From contig LSYV01000002.1 of assembly GCA_001584585.1 (NCBI GenBank), forward strand, positions 4,234,518 through 4,298,517: DNA of 64,000 nt, given 5' to 3'. The stretch's first letter is position 1. The number at the start of each line of letters is the position of its first letter. The DNA comes from Gonium pectorale. Its lineage: Eukaryota; Chlorophyta; Chlorophyceae; Chlamydomonadales; Volvocaceae. Under the pieces are notes generated by a model that worked only from the letters and a program-made list of their open reading frames with translations, had not been told where the DNA came from and searched no databases. This document shows positions 36,797 to 48,173 of this stretch, one piece after another. The translations under genes were made by a program, and so were the position numbers.

Positions 36797-38082
36797 AGCT
36801 GTGGCGTATGCGGGTTGGGGGGGCCTGCTAATGCCCTATGGCTTTGCGGGTGGCGTGAAAAGTAGCTGGGGGATCAAATACCTCCGTGTGGTTTCTCCCG
36901 GGCTCCCGCGCTATGTATGCATTCGACGTCAAACCTCATCCTGCGCGCAGTTTTAAATCACGCGCACAGGAGCAGTTCCGTGTTACGGAGCGAATAGCGC
37001 AAGCTTAGCCCGGGCCAGTATGGGAAATGTAACATGTGACATGTGGTTCGACATACGGACTTCGCCGTGGACCTGCCGGTACCCCTGCTGTGGCTCCCTC
37101 CCACATCCTTCTGTACCGGTAAACTCAATGCCAACTGCTACCGACAACGACTCCGAGGGTAGCCCTGCTTGCACGTCGACACTTACCGCAGTCCTGCACC
37201 TTTGACTGTCGAAGGTACAGGCCTGGTGATCTTCTTTCGTCGGACCAACGCCGGCCTTCCGAGGGCCTTTTTGACGGTTTGCCGACAGGTGGGGACCCCA
37301 TTTCGGCAGAACCACGAAAGGTTTGGCCCTACTGGGTGCCCTTTCGCTTGCCTACGCTGGGGGAGAAGGCACCCAAACATCGTAGGTGTGTTACGTCATG
37401 CGAATGTGCGTGCTTGTGGACAGGCTGCAAGCAGGCTCGTAGGTGTGTGTGTGTGCTGTTTCGACCCGAAGGCCCGTAGCGAAAGATAAGCATTCTGTAA
37501 GCAGACAAAGCTCGACGCTGCGGTGGGCTCCTCTGCACCTTAAGCAGGGGCTTGCAAGTAGCGCAATTGGGGATCGCATCGGATTTTTGGGATTTTTGTA
37601 CTGTAGTTGTGGCGCGCGCCGACGAGCTTGCCGCGGCAGGAACCCACTCCCTGATAGGTACCCTCGCCTCCGACGGCAAGCAGGGTCAGGGTGGCCAGAG
37701 GAGAGATCTGAGGTAAGACCCGTGTGTGCAAGCCACTATGCTCATACGCCAGTCGCCCGTCCCCCCCCCCAAGTGAGCGCAAGGCGGGCGCCCCCGTGGT
37801 CATGGCCATGGCCCCTGCCGACGTGGCGCCGGAGCTGGACTCGGATGGACTGTCCGGCAGTTGCGGGATCTGAGTAAACCAATCCTAAGAAGCCAAGTAA
37901 GCGATAGTGTTCAACAAGTTTGCCATCTGCGTAGGTTGTACACACCATGGTCACCATGGTTCATAACGATGATTCACTAGGCCCTAGGCTGTAGGGCCGA
38001 TGGACTGGTAATATCGTTGACCACACCGCTCGCCGAACCCTCTATCACCACCTTTCGTCAGGTAACCTTGCCACTGGTCCAC

Positions 38083-38215
38083 ACCGGGAGGGCCCGCCTG
38101 CTTGTCTCCCTCGCCCGCCCTGCCCTGTACTCTGCGCCCTGCTGGAAACATCGCAACCCCGCGTGTGCATGACTGTAGAAGCTGCCTCCCCTGTTTCCGG
38201 TTCCTTTTCTGTAAA
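38083..38215 (+). repeat. Interspersed repeat copy 1
   Basis: It contains ACCGGGAGGGCCCG, GCCCTGTACTC and TGCTGGAAACATC, which recur in the same order at 47300-47370. It also contains GAAGCTGCCTCCCCTG followed by TTTCCGGTTC, which recurs inverted at 46660-46690 and in part at 45305-45335. No coding potential seen; resembles a short non-autonomous element. Confidence 0.7.
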
Positions 38216-38944
38216 ATGATTTGGGAATTGAGAGGGCCCATCCATAGTCACTGAGAATAGAGAGCAGCGTAAAAAGAATGACGGCATTGGCGTGCCCCTG
38301 CGTGCCGATGGTGCTGTGAGAGGCGAGTCCACTTGCTAGGGCCGAGAGAGGACTGGCAGGTCAGATGCGTGAATTGCTCTGGTGGTGGAGGCGAGGCTGC
38401 CCCTCAACAAGTACAGGTGTGGGCGGGACAGCGGGTGGGTGTTGCCTGGGCACGATACAGTACTCTCATGAGCATCGCTGCAGTTTCGCCATTCCAACTG
38501 CTATGCACCTGGCATTCCCTTTGGAGTGGCTTCTTGTGGAAGGGATCGACGGGCGTGTCGAGGCGGGAGGCGCCGACCCTGCCAGGTCCAGCAGGGGCGG
38601 ACGAGACAGTGTGCCTTGGGGGCCGGTGCAGTAGCGCTTTTGGGGCATGAGAATATCGCGTGCTGCGTTTTCATGTATGTACGGCAGGCTGGACTTGGTG
38701 TCGTTGAATAATTAGCTTTATTTTCAAGCCTATCTATATTACATGTCACTTCTCACTTCTTCCCCACCTCGAAGGCACAGTTGCACACCGGTACCGCTGT
38801 TCCATTCGCTTGGACACAATCTTCTCAAGGTTATAGAATTGCGGACAATTACCGGTAGCCAAAGCGCCCTCCGCCCGTAGGCAACTTAACTGCCTGAGGC
38901 CTGCAAAGCGTATGGCGCACCTGTGTAATGGATAGGCATTCCGA

Positions 38945-41400
38945 ATGTCATCCAGCCGAACAACAAGCAGTGCGCGTCGGACCAACGCCGATGCCGCCCG
39001 GAAGTGGGTTGCCGAGGAGACGCGGGCGGAAGCGAAGCAGCTCTTTACACAACACACAAGAGAGACAAGCAACCTCGATGTCCTTTCGCGATGCAAGAAG
39101 CTGAATGAGCTTCTCGGCAGTGTAAGCATGATGCCCGGGCGGGGGGCGCATGTCGGGGTTGGGGGGGGGGGGCGGGCAAGCGCCCTGGAAGTGTTACACA
39201 TAGGTCTGATGCCAGCCACGCCACGCTCCTGAGCATTTGCGGGACTCCTGGTTGTGCTATGGCAACCGTGCAGGACGTACTCAAGGGCAAGGGCACCTCC
39301 AAAGAGCAGCTGAAGGAGATTCTGGGCATACTGCACGCGGGCCCAAAGCGCCCCTCGATCCTGGACAAGCCGCCTGTTATAGCCTCTGCAGGCAAACGGG
39401 TGGCGCAGCAGCAAAATCCGGCCCAGCCATCTATGAACCGGAAGACAGATGCAGCTGACCTTAACCCAGACGCGGTGCTTGACCTGCTGGACGAGAAAGG
39501 CAGCGTGTCAGTCGCAAGGTGCGTGCACGCCTTGCACGCTAGTTACTTTGTGGTGGATGCGCTCCAAGTTGCATTTCGTAGGATATTGAGTGAGGGCTCC
39601 CCGGCATCAACCTCTGACAATGCCCTTATGTGCAGGCCCTCCTCGACCGCGCGCTTCGTAACGCAGCAGACGCCAGATGACGTTGACGACCTAATCGGGC
39701 TGCTGAATGAAGCGCCGCCGATGGACTGTACGCCTTGCTTATCCACTTGCACAGCTCGGCCGGCGGCTACGTCCACTTGCGCTGGACCAGGAAGGCAGCA
39801 GCAAGAGACCCTAGAGGGCCAGCGTGCAGCTGCAGTTGCCATCAGTAGTGCAGCCGGCGGATGCTCGACGGAGGCTGAAGGGCGTCTGGCTGAAATCGAA
39901 GCTGCAGAGACAGCGGAACGAGAGCGGCAAGCCAGGGAGGCGGAGGAGGCTGAGCGGGAATGGAAGCGGAGGAAGGAGGTAGAGGAGGCTGAGCGGGAAT
40001 GGAAACGGAGGAAGGAGGCGGAGGAGGGGGAGCGGCAGCGGAGAGCTGAGGAAGCTCGGAAGGAACAGCGGCGGCGACGGCAGGAGCAGGAAGAGCTGGA
40101 AGAACTCGAGCGGCAACGGGCTGCGGCGGCAGCAGCTGAGGCAGCTGAGGCGTTACGCCAGGAGAATCTGCGGACTGATGCAGCTGTGTGCTTCCAGTCG
40201 CAGTGGCGGGCGCTATGTGCCCGGCGACTGGCGGCACAGATGCGCCTGCGGGCGGCTGAGGAGCAGGCCGCAGCGGCTGCTGCTTGCGTGCTGCAGGCGG
40301 CGTGGCGCGCTCGCCAAGCAGCAGTGGAGTACCGGTGCCGTTGCGCTGCGGCGCGGACGGTGCAGTGCGCGGTCCGGGCCTGGCGCGCGCGGCAATGCCT
40401 CCACAAACTGCGTGTGGAGGCTTTCGCGCGCCAGCGGGCCGCTCGGGTGATCCAGCGAGCGTTCCGCGCGTATCGGGCCCGCAGCTACATGCTTGGGCCT
40501 CTGCGGGTGCCAACTCGGAGCGGAGCGCGTCCGCAGAGCGGCCTGGACGGCGCCGCGCTGCTGGCAAAGCAGCTGCGGTTGCGCAGTGCGGTGGATGCAC
40601 GGCTGGCACCAGAATGTGGCCCTGGTGGCCTCGCTGCTGCCGGTGAGTGGGTTTTGAGAAGGCACGAGTGCCAGATACATAAATCGTGCTGGTGCTCTCC
40701 ATGGTGCTCAGCGTATTGGTTATTGCTTGCCTGATCAGGGTCGGGCGGGCAAGAACGTATAGGAAAGCAAACACTTTGGCGTGTCTCCAGTATGTGGACC
40801 GCATAACGACGTGGCACATGGGGACGCATGCCGCCGGCCGGGATCTGTAAGCATGGTCGCAAGCAATGTCGGTATCTACTTTGCGCTCACTGCTTGCCTG
40901 TCCACGTCGCAGCACAGACGCGGGAGGTATGGTAGGTTTGTACCTACGTTTGTTGTTGCCTTGAGGGATGGGCAACCGCGTCACCATTTCATGAACGGCG
41001 TTCACGCCCCTCCACAGAGGACGACGCTGCGTGGCACCCTACGGTCGTTACACACCGGGAGCGTGTGCGCGAGGTCAGCGCAACCGAGCGGCACCGCCGA
41101 TCAGGCCTCAGCGAGCGGACCATCATGGTGGCCAGCGAGCACCGCGACAGCACTGAGGCGCTTAGCATTGCGATGCTGGGCTCTCCGGCGTTCGCTGCGG
41201 CTGCGCCGTCGCGTGCGAGCATGCAGGCATCGGTGCTGGACGAGAAGCTGCTGTCTAGCAGGGGAGGCAGCAGCAGCGGCTCCGAGTGGCGGCCGGATTC
41301 CGGAAGCCAAGGGCGACCGCGCACCGGTATAAACGATGGCGGTGGACGCCCCAAGCATTCAGAAGTGGGCAAATTTACCCGGCCCTTCACACGCCAGTGA
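38945..41400 (+). CDS. IQ-motif and coiled-coil protein, function unknown
   Basis: Four phase-consistent exons: 38945-39121, 39274-39518, 39636-40642, 41018-41400 (TGA); 603 residues. The first 140 residues are helical and charged (ELLGSDVLKGKGTSKEQLKE across junction 1). From about 225 a Glu/Arg-rich coiled coil begins with a 13-residue repeat (EEAEREWKRRKEV, encoded twice at 39943-40020). After it come several IQ-like calmodulin-binding helices: FQSQWRALCARR, VLQAAWRARQAAVEYR, VQCAVRAWRARQ, VIQRAFRAYRAR. The tail is Ser-rich. In this lineage IQ plus coiled-coil proteins are often ciliary or cytoskeletal, but nothing here proves that. TGTAA at 41992, 592 bases past the stop, is the likely transcript end. 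Confidence 0.75.
39943..40020 (+). repeat. In-frame 39-bp tandem repeat in the coiled coil
   Basis: Two almost identical 39-base units encode EEAEREWKRRKEV/A. A diverged third unit (EEGERQRRAEEAR) follows. Confidence 0.9.
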
Positions 41401-42278
41401 CACTCTTACCAGTAGGGATTGGGCCTTTGAAGGTATCGATGGCGGATGACTTATATGATGTGAAGACTCGCTGATGTGTGGGCGCGCGTTTGATGCTGTA
41501 TGGGCGCTACCATCGGGCGCGAATTAGGCCCTTCAGGGTTGTAGAGCAGGGGAACTCGCGCATTCCCAGGACGGGAGTCAGGCACATGTCCGCACCAATG
41601 CTATGGATCAGGTATAGTTGATGCCATCTAGTCTATGCGCGCGGATGCCACAGGGAACCTCGCCGACCCACAGTGCGTGCCCGACGGGAGTTGTGCTTTC
41701 CGTGCCATACGTGAGTGAGTGAGTGAGCAATGTCCGGGTCAACCGTCCCAGCTCCCAGGCTAAACGTGATGGGGTGGAGCCGGCTGATAAACGTTGCGAT
41801 GTGGCTCAGTACGGAGCCGTACAACCGGGCTCTGCTACCAGAATCCCGTGCGGCATTTACGTTTGGTACTGCGTGCGGCTGTTATATACGAAAACTGGTA
41901 CGCAAGGGTTGAGGAACTTTAGCCCTTGGTGAAGGAGCAGTGGGGCACTTCCAGTTTTACAATTGATGTACAAGCGCCGGCCAGCCTTGTATGTAATCGC
42001 ATTCGACAGGCTCAAGAATCCGGTTACCATGAGTAGAGACACCCATGTAAGCAATGTCAGTTGGCCCACAAGATTACTAGCTGTCTAGTACGGCCCAAGC
42101 CTTTGTTGCCGAGCGATTTCTTGGAATCATGCCTGCAGTACTAACCTATGACGAGGAATTAGAGTGAACGCCCCAAATGCGTCGCACTGACAGCAAACCT
42201 GGTGACCTCTAGACCTGAAGCCCGAGCCATGTTCTGTACACCAACGGTGAGGGCCCACCAGCTCCACACCGTGAGAAA
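41401..42278. other. Convergent 3' ends of the IQ and UDP-xylose synthase genes
   Basis: Plus-strand TGTAA at 41992-41996 and minus-strand TGTAA (TTACA at 41957-41961) lie about 35 bases apart, each at a plausible distance from its gene's stop. If both are used, the two 3' UTRs overlap slightly. No exon seen. Confidence 0.45.
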
Positions 42279-44218
42279 CTACTCAACGCACAGGCGCTTC
42301 TTGAAGTCATCCACCATTCGCAACAGGCCGTCGCGAAGGGGCACAACGGGCTCCCAGCCGAGGGTGGTCTTGACCTTGGTGATGTCAGGGCGCCGGCGGG
42401 TCGGATCGTCCGCCGTGTTTTCGCGGAACTCAATCACGGCATTGGGGTTGACCACCTCCTTGACCAGGTTGGCCAGCTCCAGCATGGTGAACTCGCCCTG
42501 TGTGCCACGAGTGGCAGCCGTCAACGCACGCATTCTTTGGATACGTTCCGTTCTGATTCTCTGTTCCCATGCAATGCAGCTTCGCGACACTTCGCGCTCT
42601 ATCACATCCAGCTGTCTGGCGCATTCCAACCGTAGTAACTGGGGTAGTTCAATGATCACCAACCCCTTACCGGGTTGCCAACGTTGAAGGGGCCGATCTC
42701 CGGCCCGTCCATCACAGCTACGAGGCCGCGGACGAGGTCGCTCACGTACTGAAACGAGCGCGTCTGCTGGCCGTCGCCGTACACTGTGATAGGCTTGTTG
42801 GTCAGGGCCTGGCTGACGAAGTTGCTGACTACGCGGCCATCGTCCAGCGCCATGCGCGGCCCGTACGTGTTGAAGATGCGCACAATGCGGACCTGTAGCG
42901 GGCAGGTGTACGACGGTGCGAAATGCCATAGTTTCGCTCGTCCATAGTTTGACGACATATGCATGCATTCCACACAGTAGTGCACCTGGAACACGGACGC
43001 ACGTACGCTCTCACACACATGACTTGGACCATAGCACCGTGGACGTCATGCTTCTCCGCCGGGTGCACAGCTGTACAAGGCATGTGATCCGTACTGGTGA
43101 AGATGGTAGTGCCTGAGCACAGGGCGTATTCACTGGAGACGCGTCAAATGACCTACGGCTGCAACGGCTAGGCGCAGCAAGGGTGGAAACACAAGTACAA
43201 CTCTCATTCCCACGAGAACCCTCTGACCTGCAGGCCATGCTCACGGTGGTAGTCCATGCACAGCGTCTCTGCGACACGCTTGCCTGCACGAAAAGAAACC
43301 ATGCATCCGGGGCTGATCAGGGCCCTGTCTAGGCAAGCTACATGAGTGAACCCGAGAGGCAAACATTTCGCTCTGGCAATCTGAACTGATGGGCCTACCC
43401 TCGTCATAGCACGAGCGCTCGCCAATGGGGTTGACGTTGCCCCAGTAGGACTCAGTCTGGGGGTGCTCGAGCGGGTCACCGTACACCTCGCTGGTCGAGG
43501 TGATCAGGAACCGCGCCTTGCAGCGTTTGGCGAGGCCCAGCATGTTCATTGTGCCAAGAAAGCTGGTCTTAGCAGTCTTAATGGGGTTGTACCTGCGGTC
43601 ACAGCCGGGCGGGCGAATCGGGTGTCTACCCACGGGCTGCGCGTACCGAAGGGCCCCGGGTAGGCGTGTCGCGCCCACACGAGCCCACGTCATACGACTA
43701 GTGCCCAGGGGAAGCCATGCCCAAGATCCCCACAGATCACAGCAGCCCCCAAACGTGCAGGCACAAAGAAGGCCTTGTCCAAAACGCGCTGCAGCGGTTG
43801 GACAGTCCGCGCTTCCCAAACAACCCCACCCAATACACACACATATATCCTCTCACTTGTAGTGAATGGGTGAAGCGGGGCAGGCACAGTGGAATATTTG
43901 GTCAACCTCCAGCAGGATCGGCTCGACCACATCGTGCCGGATAACCTCAAAGTTGGGTTTGTCAAGCAGATGTGCGATGTTCTCCTTGCTACCAGTGAAG
44001 AAGTTGTCCAGGCAAATGACCTTCCAGGGAGAGGTATGAAAGCGTAAGCTGGCTGCAGCGATCGAGGACTAGGATTTTCCTCGACTCACATGGTCACCAC
44101 GTTCCACCAGGTAGTCGCAGAGGTGGCTGCCAACGAAGCCCGCCCCACCGGTCACCAGCACCCGGTTGCGCTCGCAGCGCGGCTTCGTCTTCACGAGGGT
44201 GCTGCCGTTGGACGCCAT
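42279..44218 (-). CDS. UXS: UDP-glucuronate decarboxylase (UDP-xylose synthase)
   Basis: Six phase-consistent exons: 44218-44090, 44020-43857, 43592-43399, 43283-43228, 42892-42671, 42497-42279; 327 residues, the size of cytosolic plant UXS. It is an NAD-dependent short-chain dehydrogenase/reductase fold enzyme that converts UDP-glucuronate to UDP-xylose for cell-wall and glycoprotein glycans. Visible motifs: [15 protein letters not shown] (NAD-binding, from residue 23), [19 protein letters not shown], the catalytic [10 protein letters not shown] and Y160-x3-K164 (YDEGK, split by intron 3), [11 protein letters not shown], and [10 protein letters not shown]. No membrane anchor or signal is present before the Rossmann motif, so it is probably cytosolic. 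The start ATG is followed directly by the conserved domain. Confidence 0.95.
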
Positions 44219-44661
44219 TTGTTACGGCGACTGTTACTTTGTATAAGTGTAGCTTGAAAGCAGCGCTGCCTGCTTGACAGCCACAGGCCGTGTCCGGCAG
44301 TCCGTTGCAAATCGACGTACACAAGTGCCCTCTCTCCTTCCACGGTGTGCTGCTGGCGTGACCACCGACCTACAAGGATGAGCTGAAGGTACAAGGATAT
44401 ATGGCAAGGATCCGACGAGACATGGGCGCGGTATCTTGAGTGTGTTCGTGGATGGTCAATGATGCAGTGGAGCGCAATCGTAAATTTGCAGCATCCGAGA
44501 TCAGCTATCTCGCACAGCCCAATTGCAATAGTGGCTCCGGTGCGGGGCAGCTGCAGCGAAGTTTGTACCATCGAAGTCTGTGCCAGTTCTGAGTTCACCA
44601 ACCTGAGTGGGAGTAGGGGAGGTGGTAGTTGATGGGCAGCGGTAGTCGCGCCACACAGCCG
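44219..44661. promoter_or_regulatory. 5' flank of UDP-xylose synthase gene
   Basis: Unique-looking sequence upstream of the synthase start, before the repeat block begins. It should contain the promoter. No specific element identified. Confidence 0.35.
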
Positions 44662-46075
44662 CACGGGTTGGGAATGCAGTGAAGGCAGCCCCCGGAATCC
44701 AGCACCTTGTTGCGGTAGTATGGATGAGAGGCCGTGTTTGACAACCCGCCAGCGCGTGCACAATGCCGGCCTGAATCCAGAGGTGTGCCCTTGCTCATTC
44801 ATAGGGAGTAAGGAGGTGCAGTTTGGTGGGCGCACGCAGGCTGCCAACGCGTCCGGTTGCATGCGTCTCCGATACCCGTACTTGTGATGGCGTTTGGTGT
44901 GGTTAGCCAGGTGAACAGGGCTGCCGCCAACAGAACTCCAATGGGTACAGCCCCCAGGCCGCTCCATCCATATATCTACATTGATGATGTACGACCCGGC
45001 GGCAAGCTGGCACATGCCTCATGCGGCTACTTCGCAGGCACCGATGATGAAGGGCACCGTACTTCCTGCAACGAGCCCAAGCAGGATTTCCTCGCAGGAG
45101 CTAACCCCCTCCCTCCCCCTCCCACCTCCCCGCTTCACGTGAGGCAATTCCGTAAAGTATATGGGCTGGGAACACCATCATGGCAGCATGTGCAAGCCAA
45201 AAACGTGTAACTGGTTGTATGAACGACAGGCGATGTTTGATACCCAGCCAGCTACAGGGACCGGGAACTGTGCATTCCCTAGGCCCGGGTACCTTATAAA
45301 AAAAAGAGAACCAGAAACGGGGAAGGCAGCCAACACTTCACACTGGTTGGGAGCCACACGGGTTGGGAGCCACACGGGTTGGGAGTGCCTTGTGGATGGG
45401 CAGCACCTGTAAGACAGCATTTTGTAGCGGTGGTATGAACGGAAAGCTATGAATGGTTGCCCGCCAGCGCCTGCACAGTGCCGGCCTGAATCCACAGGTG
45501 TGCCCTTGTCCATTCAAACGAAAGCAAGGAGAGTGCTGTGTGTCGGGCGCACGCACACTGCCAGGGCGTCTGGTTGTGTGCGGCTCCGGAGTGCCGTTCT
45601 TTGTGATGATTTGTGGTGGTTAGCCAGGTGAACTGGGCTGCTGGCAACACATCTCCAATGGGTACAGCCCCCAGGCCACTCCGTTCATACGCATGACATA
45701 TATTGATGCTGTTAAACTCGGCGGCAACCTGGCACACGTTGCATAGGTTTGTTTGGAGGCATTCCAGTGCATGGTTTGTAGCCCGTAATTCCTGCAACAG
45801 GAAGGCCCTCGCGGGATTTCTTCGCAGAAGCTAACCCCCCTCCCTCCCCTCCCACCTCCCCGCTTCACGTGAGGCTATCCGTAAACTACACGGGCAGGGA
45901 ACGCCATGGCGGCAGCAGCTTTATGACAGCATCATGTAGGGGGTGTATGAACGGGACGCCAGACCCGCTGGCAACCTGGCACACGCAACTTGGTGCTAGT
46001 GTAGAGGCATTGAATTCTAAGGTGGTACGTAGCCCGTACCTCTTGCAACGGCAACGGGAGGGCCCTTGCACGATG
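44662..46075. repeat. Diverged direct repeats: two ~570-bp copies and a partial third
   Basis: Copies at about 44662-45230 and 45373-45960 align throughout. Shared anchors: GCCGGCCTGAATCCA, GGTTAGCCAGGTGAAC, CCAATGGGTACAGCCCCCAG, CCTCCCACCTCCCCGCTTCA. A partial third copy (about 45968-46075) repeats only the GGCAACCTGGCACAC..GTAGCCCGTA..TGCAAC part. Copies differ by many substitutions and small indels, so they are not recent. Between the first two lies a short tandem of GGTTGGGAGCCACAC (45340-45385). No protein family recognised. It could be the remains of a mobile element or a local satellite. Confidence 0.75.
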
Positions 46076-46654
46076 CCCTAGCAGCATGTCCCAGCTGCTT
46101 TGCTACAGGTGAAATGGCCTGGGTCCCCCAAAGGGGACCGGCCCCCTCGATCTGCACGACCCTGGTAACCCTGAAACCCTGTACTTGCTCACATGCTACC
46201 CCTCAACTTTTCATGGTCGTCTCCCTTTCGAGAGGGTCGGTAGAGGGGGGGGGGGTCAGCAGGTGTTTTCGGCACGAGGTCTACGTGGTTTGCAAGACCG
46301 GTGACTCGCCCGGCCGCGTGGTGCCGCGCTGCCGCCTGGCACGCTGTTTGGTTTAGTTGCTGGTGGCGGTTGCTGGCGCCTGCATGCGGGCGCGGGATGG
46401 CCACTGCAGAATGGCAGGTTTTCGTGCAACGTGGATGAGGACACGGACGAGGATATGTCACCTGAAGGAGAAGGTTTGCCTTGCCGCAGCCTTGAAACAT
46501 GTGCACATACTGCGCAGACAGCGCGCAGACAGGGAGATACCCCTATCTTTGGGGGCACACATTCTGGAGAAAGTGCCGTTAAAACGAACACATTTGTGCT
46601 TGCGGCCTAGAGCGGGTAGGCACGACACCGAGAATGAGACTACACGCATGTGCG

Positions 46655-46720
46655 CTGTCTGAGAACCAGAAACGGGGAAGGCAGCCTCTACGGACATACA
46701 CACCCCCAGGGTGTGATGTT
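46655..46720 (-). repeat. Interspersed repeat, inverted copy cut by gap
   Basis: The reverse complement reads AACATCACACCCTGGGGGTG followed by GAGGCTGCCTTCCCCG, matching the copies at 38140-38195 and 47355-47380. It runs directly into the N gap. Confidence 0.65.
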
Positions 46721-47014
46721 NNNNNNNNNNNNNNNNNNNNNNNNNNNNNNNNNNNNNNNNNNNNNNNNNNNNNNNNNNNNNNNNNNNNNNNNNNNNNNNN
46801 NNNNNNNNNNNNNNNNNNNNNNNNNNNNNNNNNNNNNNNNNNNNNNNNNNNNNNNNNNNNNNNNNNNNNNNNNNNNNNNNNNNNNNNNNNNNNNNNNNNN
46901 NNNNNNNNNNNNNNNNNNNNNNNNNNNNNNNNNNNNNNNNNNNNNNNNNNNNNNNNNNNNNNNNNNNNNNNNNNNNNNNNNNNNNNNNNNNNNNNNNNNN
47001 NNNNNNNNNNNNNN
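46721..47014. other. Assembly gap (N run)
   Basis: 294 undetermined bases, flanked by oppositely oriented copies of the same repeat. Confidence 1.
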
Positions 47015-47289
47015 GCCTATCCGCCTATCACCTTTCCACAGAAAAATGCGGCCGACAAATGCGGCCGGGGCGCCAAAGCATGCTCTGGAACGGCCCACTA
47101 TATGTACACCGTGTCTGAACTATGCGGCGGACGAGGCGCGGCCAGGGGCGCGGCTGGCTCCGTTAGAGCGCACACTGTACGGTACGCGGAGAAACTTTGG
47201 AAAAGTGTATGGCGGGAATAGCGGTGCACGCCGGGTACCTGAAAAAAGCTTGCGAAAAACGCACAGCACAAACAGGAAAGCAATGTTCT

Positions 47290-47640
47290 TTCCTGGACAT
47301 ACCGGGAGGGCCCGTCTGCTCGTATACCTCACCCGCCATGCCCTGTACTCGGCGCCTTGCTGGAAACATCACACCCTCGGGTGTTGAAAAGGAACAACGC
47401 ATACGACGAGCGTAAGCGCCAAAGTGATGATGTCGTTGTGCTCCAGAGGTAGTCGAAGGGGTGATGTCCCTCCCAAGTCAGACAGACCGGGTAAGCCCAC
47501 GGGGTAAGCCAGTAAGCCGGTCTTCTGGGTGGCAGAACGAACGTGACATGCCTTGCATTGTACCCGCCCGCCCTACTAGGAACGTCGCGCCTTCGGGTGT
47601 GTATGATTGTGGAGGCGGACTCTCTCTTTCTCTGCAGATT
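47290..47640 (+). repeat. Interspersed repeat copies right of the gap
   Basis: The first copy, 47300-47390, matches 38083-38160 (ACCGGGAGGGCCCG, GCCCTGTACTC, TGCTGGAAACATC) and ends in the short palindrome ACACCCTCGGGTGT. A more diverged copy follows at about 47545-47640 (GGAACGTCGCGCCTTCGGGT). No gene in this stretch. Confidence 0.6.
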
Positions 47641-48173
47641 TCTCTTTCATTCCACACCTCCACGGCCCGATGCACTCGAGGGCGCGACGTTAGGGTCGTA
47701 TAGGGTAGCGTATCTCACATGGTTACCTTTCTCGAAGTGTTGTGTCGCATGGCCAGACATGGCCACCGGTCCACAGGCGACCCCGGCCACCGCGGTCACC
47801 AGACGCCCGAGCCGCCCATCCGGAACGCCAGAATGGTGGGAAGCAGACCTCACGTACGGATGTCCGTTGCTCTCGGGCCTGGGTCAAGGCCTTCTAATGC
47901 CATGGCATAGTTTGCTGTATCAAAGGAGCGAACAATGCCCCAATTACGGACCGGCGTATGGCCGGGATGGTGGTGACTGGTGGTGACGGGTTGCTGTGGT
48001 TGGCGATGGGTGGCACCGGCGGCGGGCCTTGTTGCGTCCCTTGCTAAAGGAGACTAGCAAAGGGCGCTGTTCCCCGCAAGGACGGCCTCCTGTGTCCCCG
48101 AAACCCTGCTCCGAAACCGCCCATCCCACCGCCTGGAAAAGACACGGCTAAAGAATTTCCTGCAATCTTAGCC
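47641..48173 (+). other. 5' flank of the ABCG transporter gene
   Basis: No exon seen. It contains the presumed promoter and 5' UTR of the downstream transporter. Confidence 0.4.

Larger units (their letters stand above)
36198..38944 (+). other. Kinase 3' UTR and long spacer
   Basis: TGTAA at 36792-36796 lies 595 bases past the kinase stop. The rest shows no convincing exon. It contains one copy of the interspersed repeat (38083-38215) described separately. The promoter of the IQ-motif gene must lie near the right end. Confidence 0.45.

Noticed and set aside
39543..41005. Minus-strand open frames of 287 and 387 codons opposite the IQ protein
   Set aside because: They mirror the Glu/Arg/Ala repeats of the coiled coil; the plus frame shows IQ motifs and consistent splicing.
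46634..47387. Open frames spanning the N gap
   Set aside because: They are artefacts of translating undetermined bases between repeat copies.
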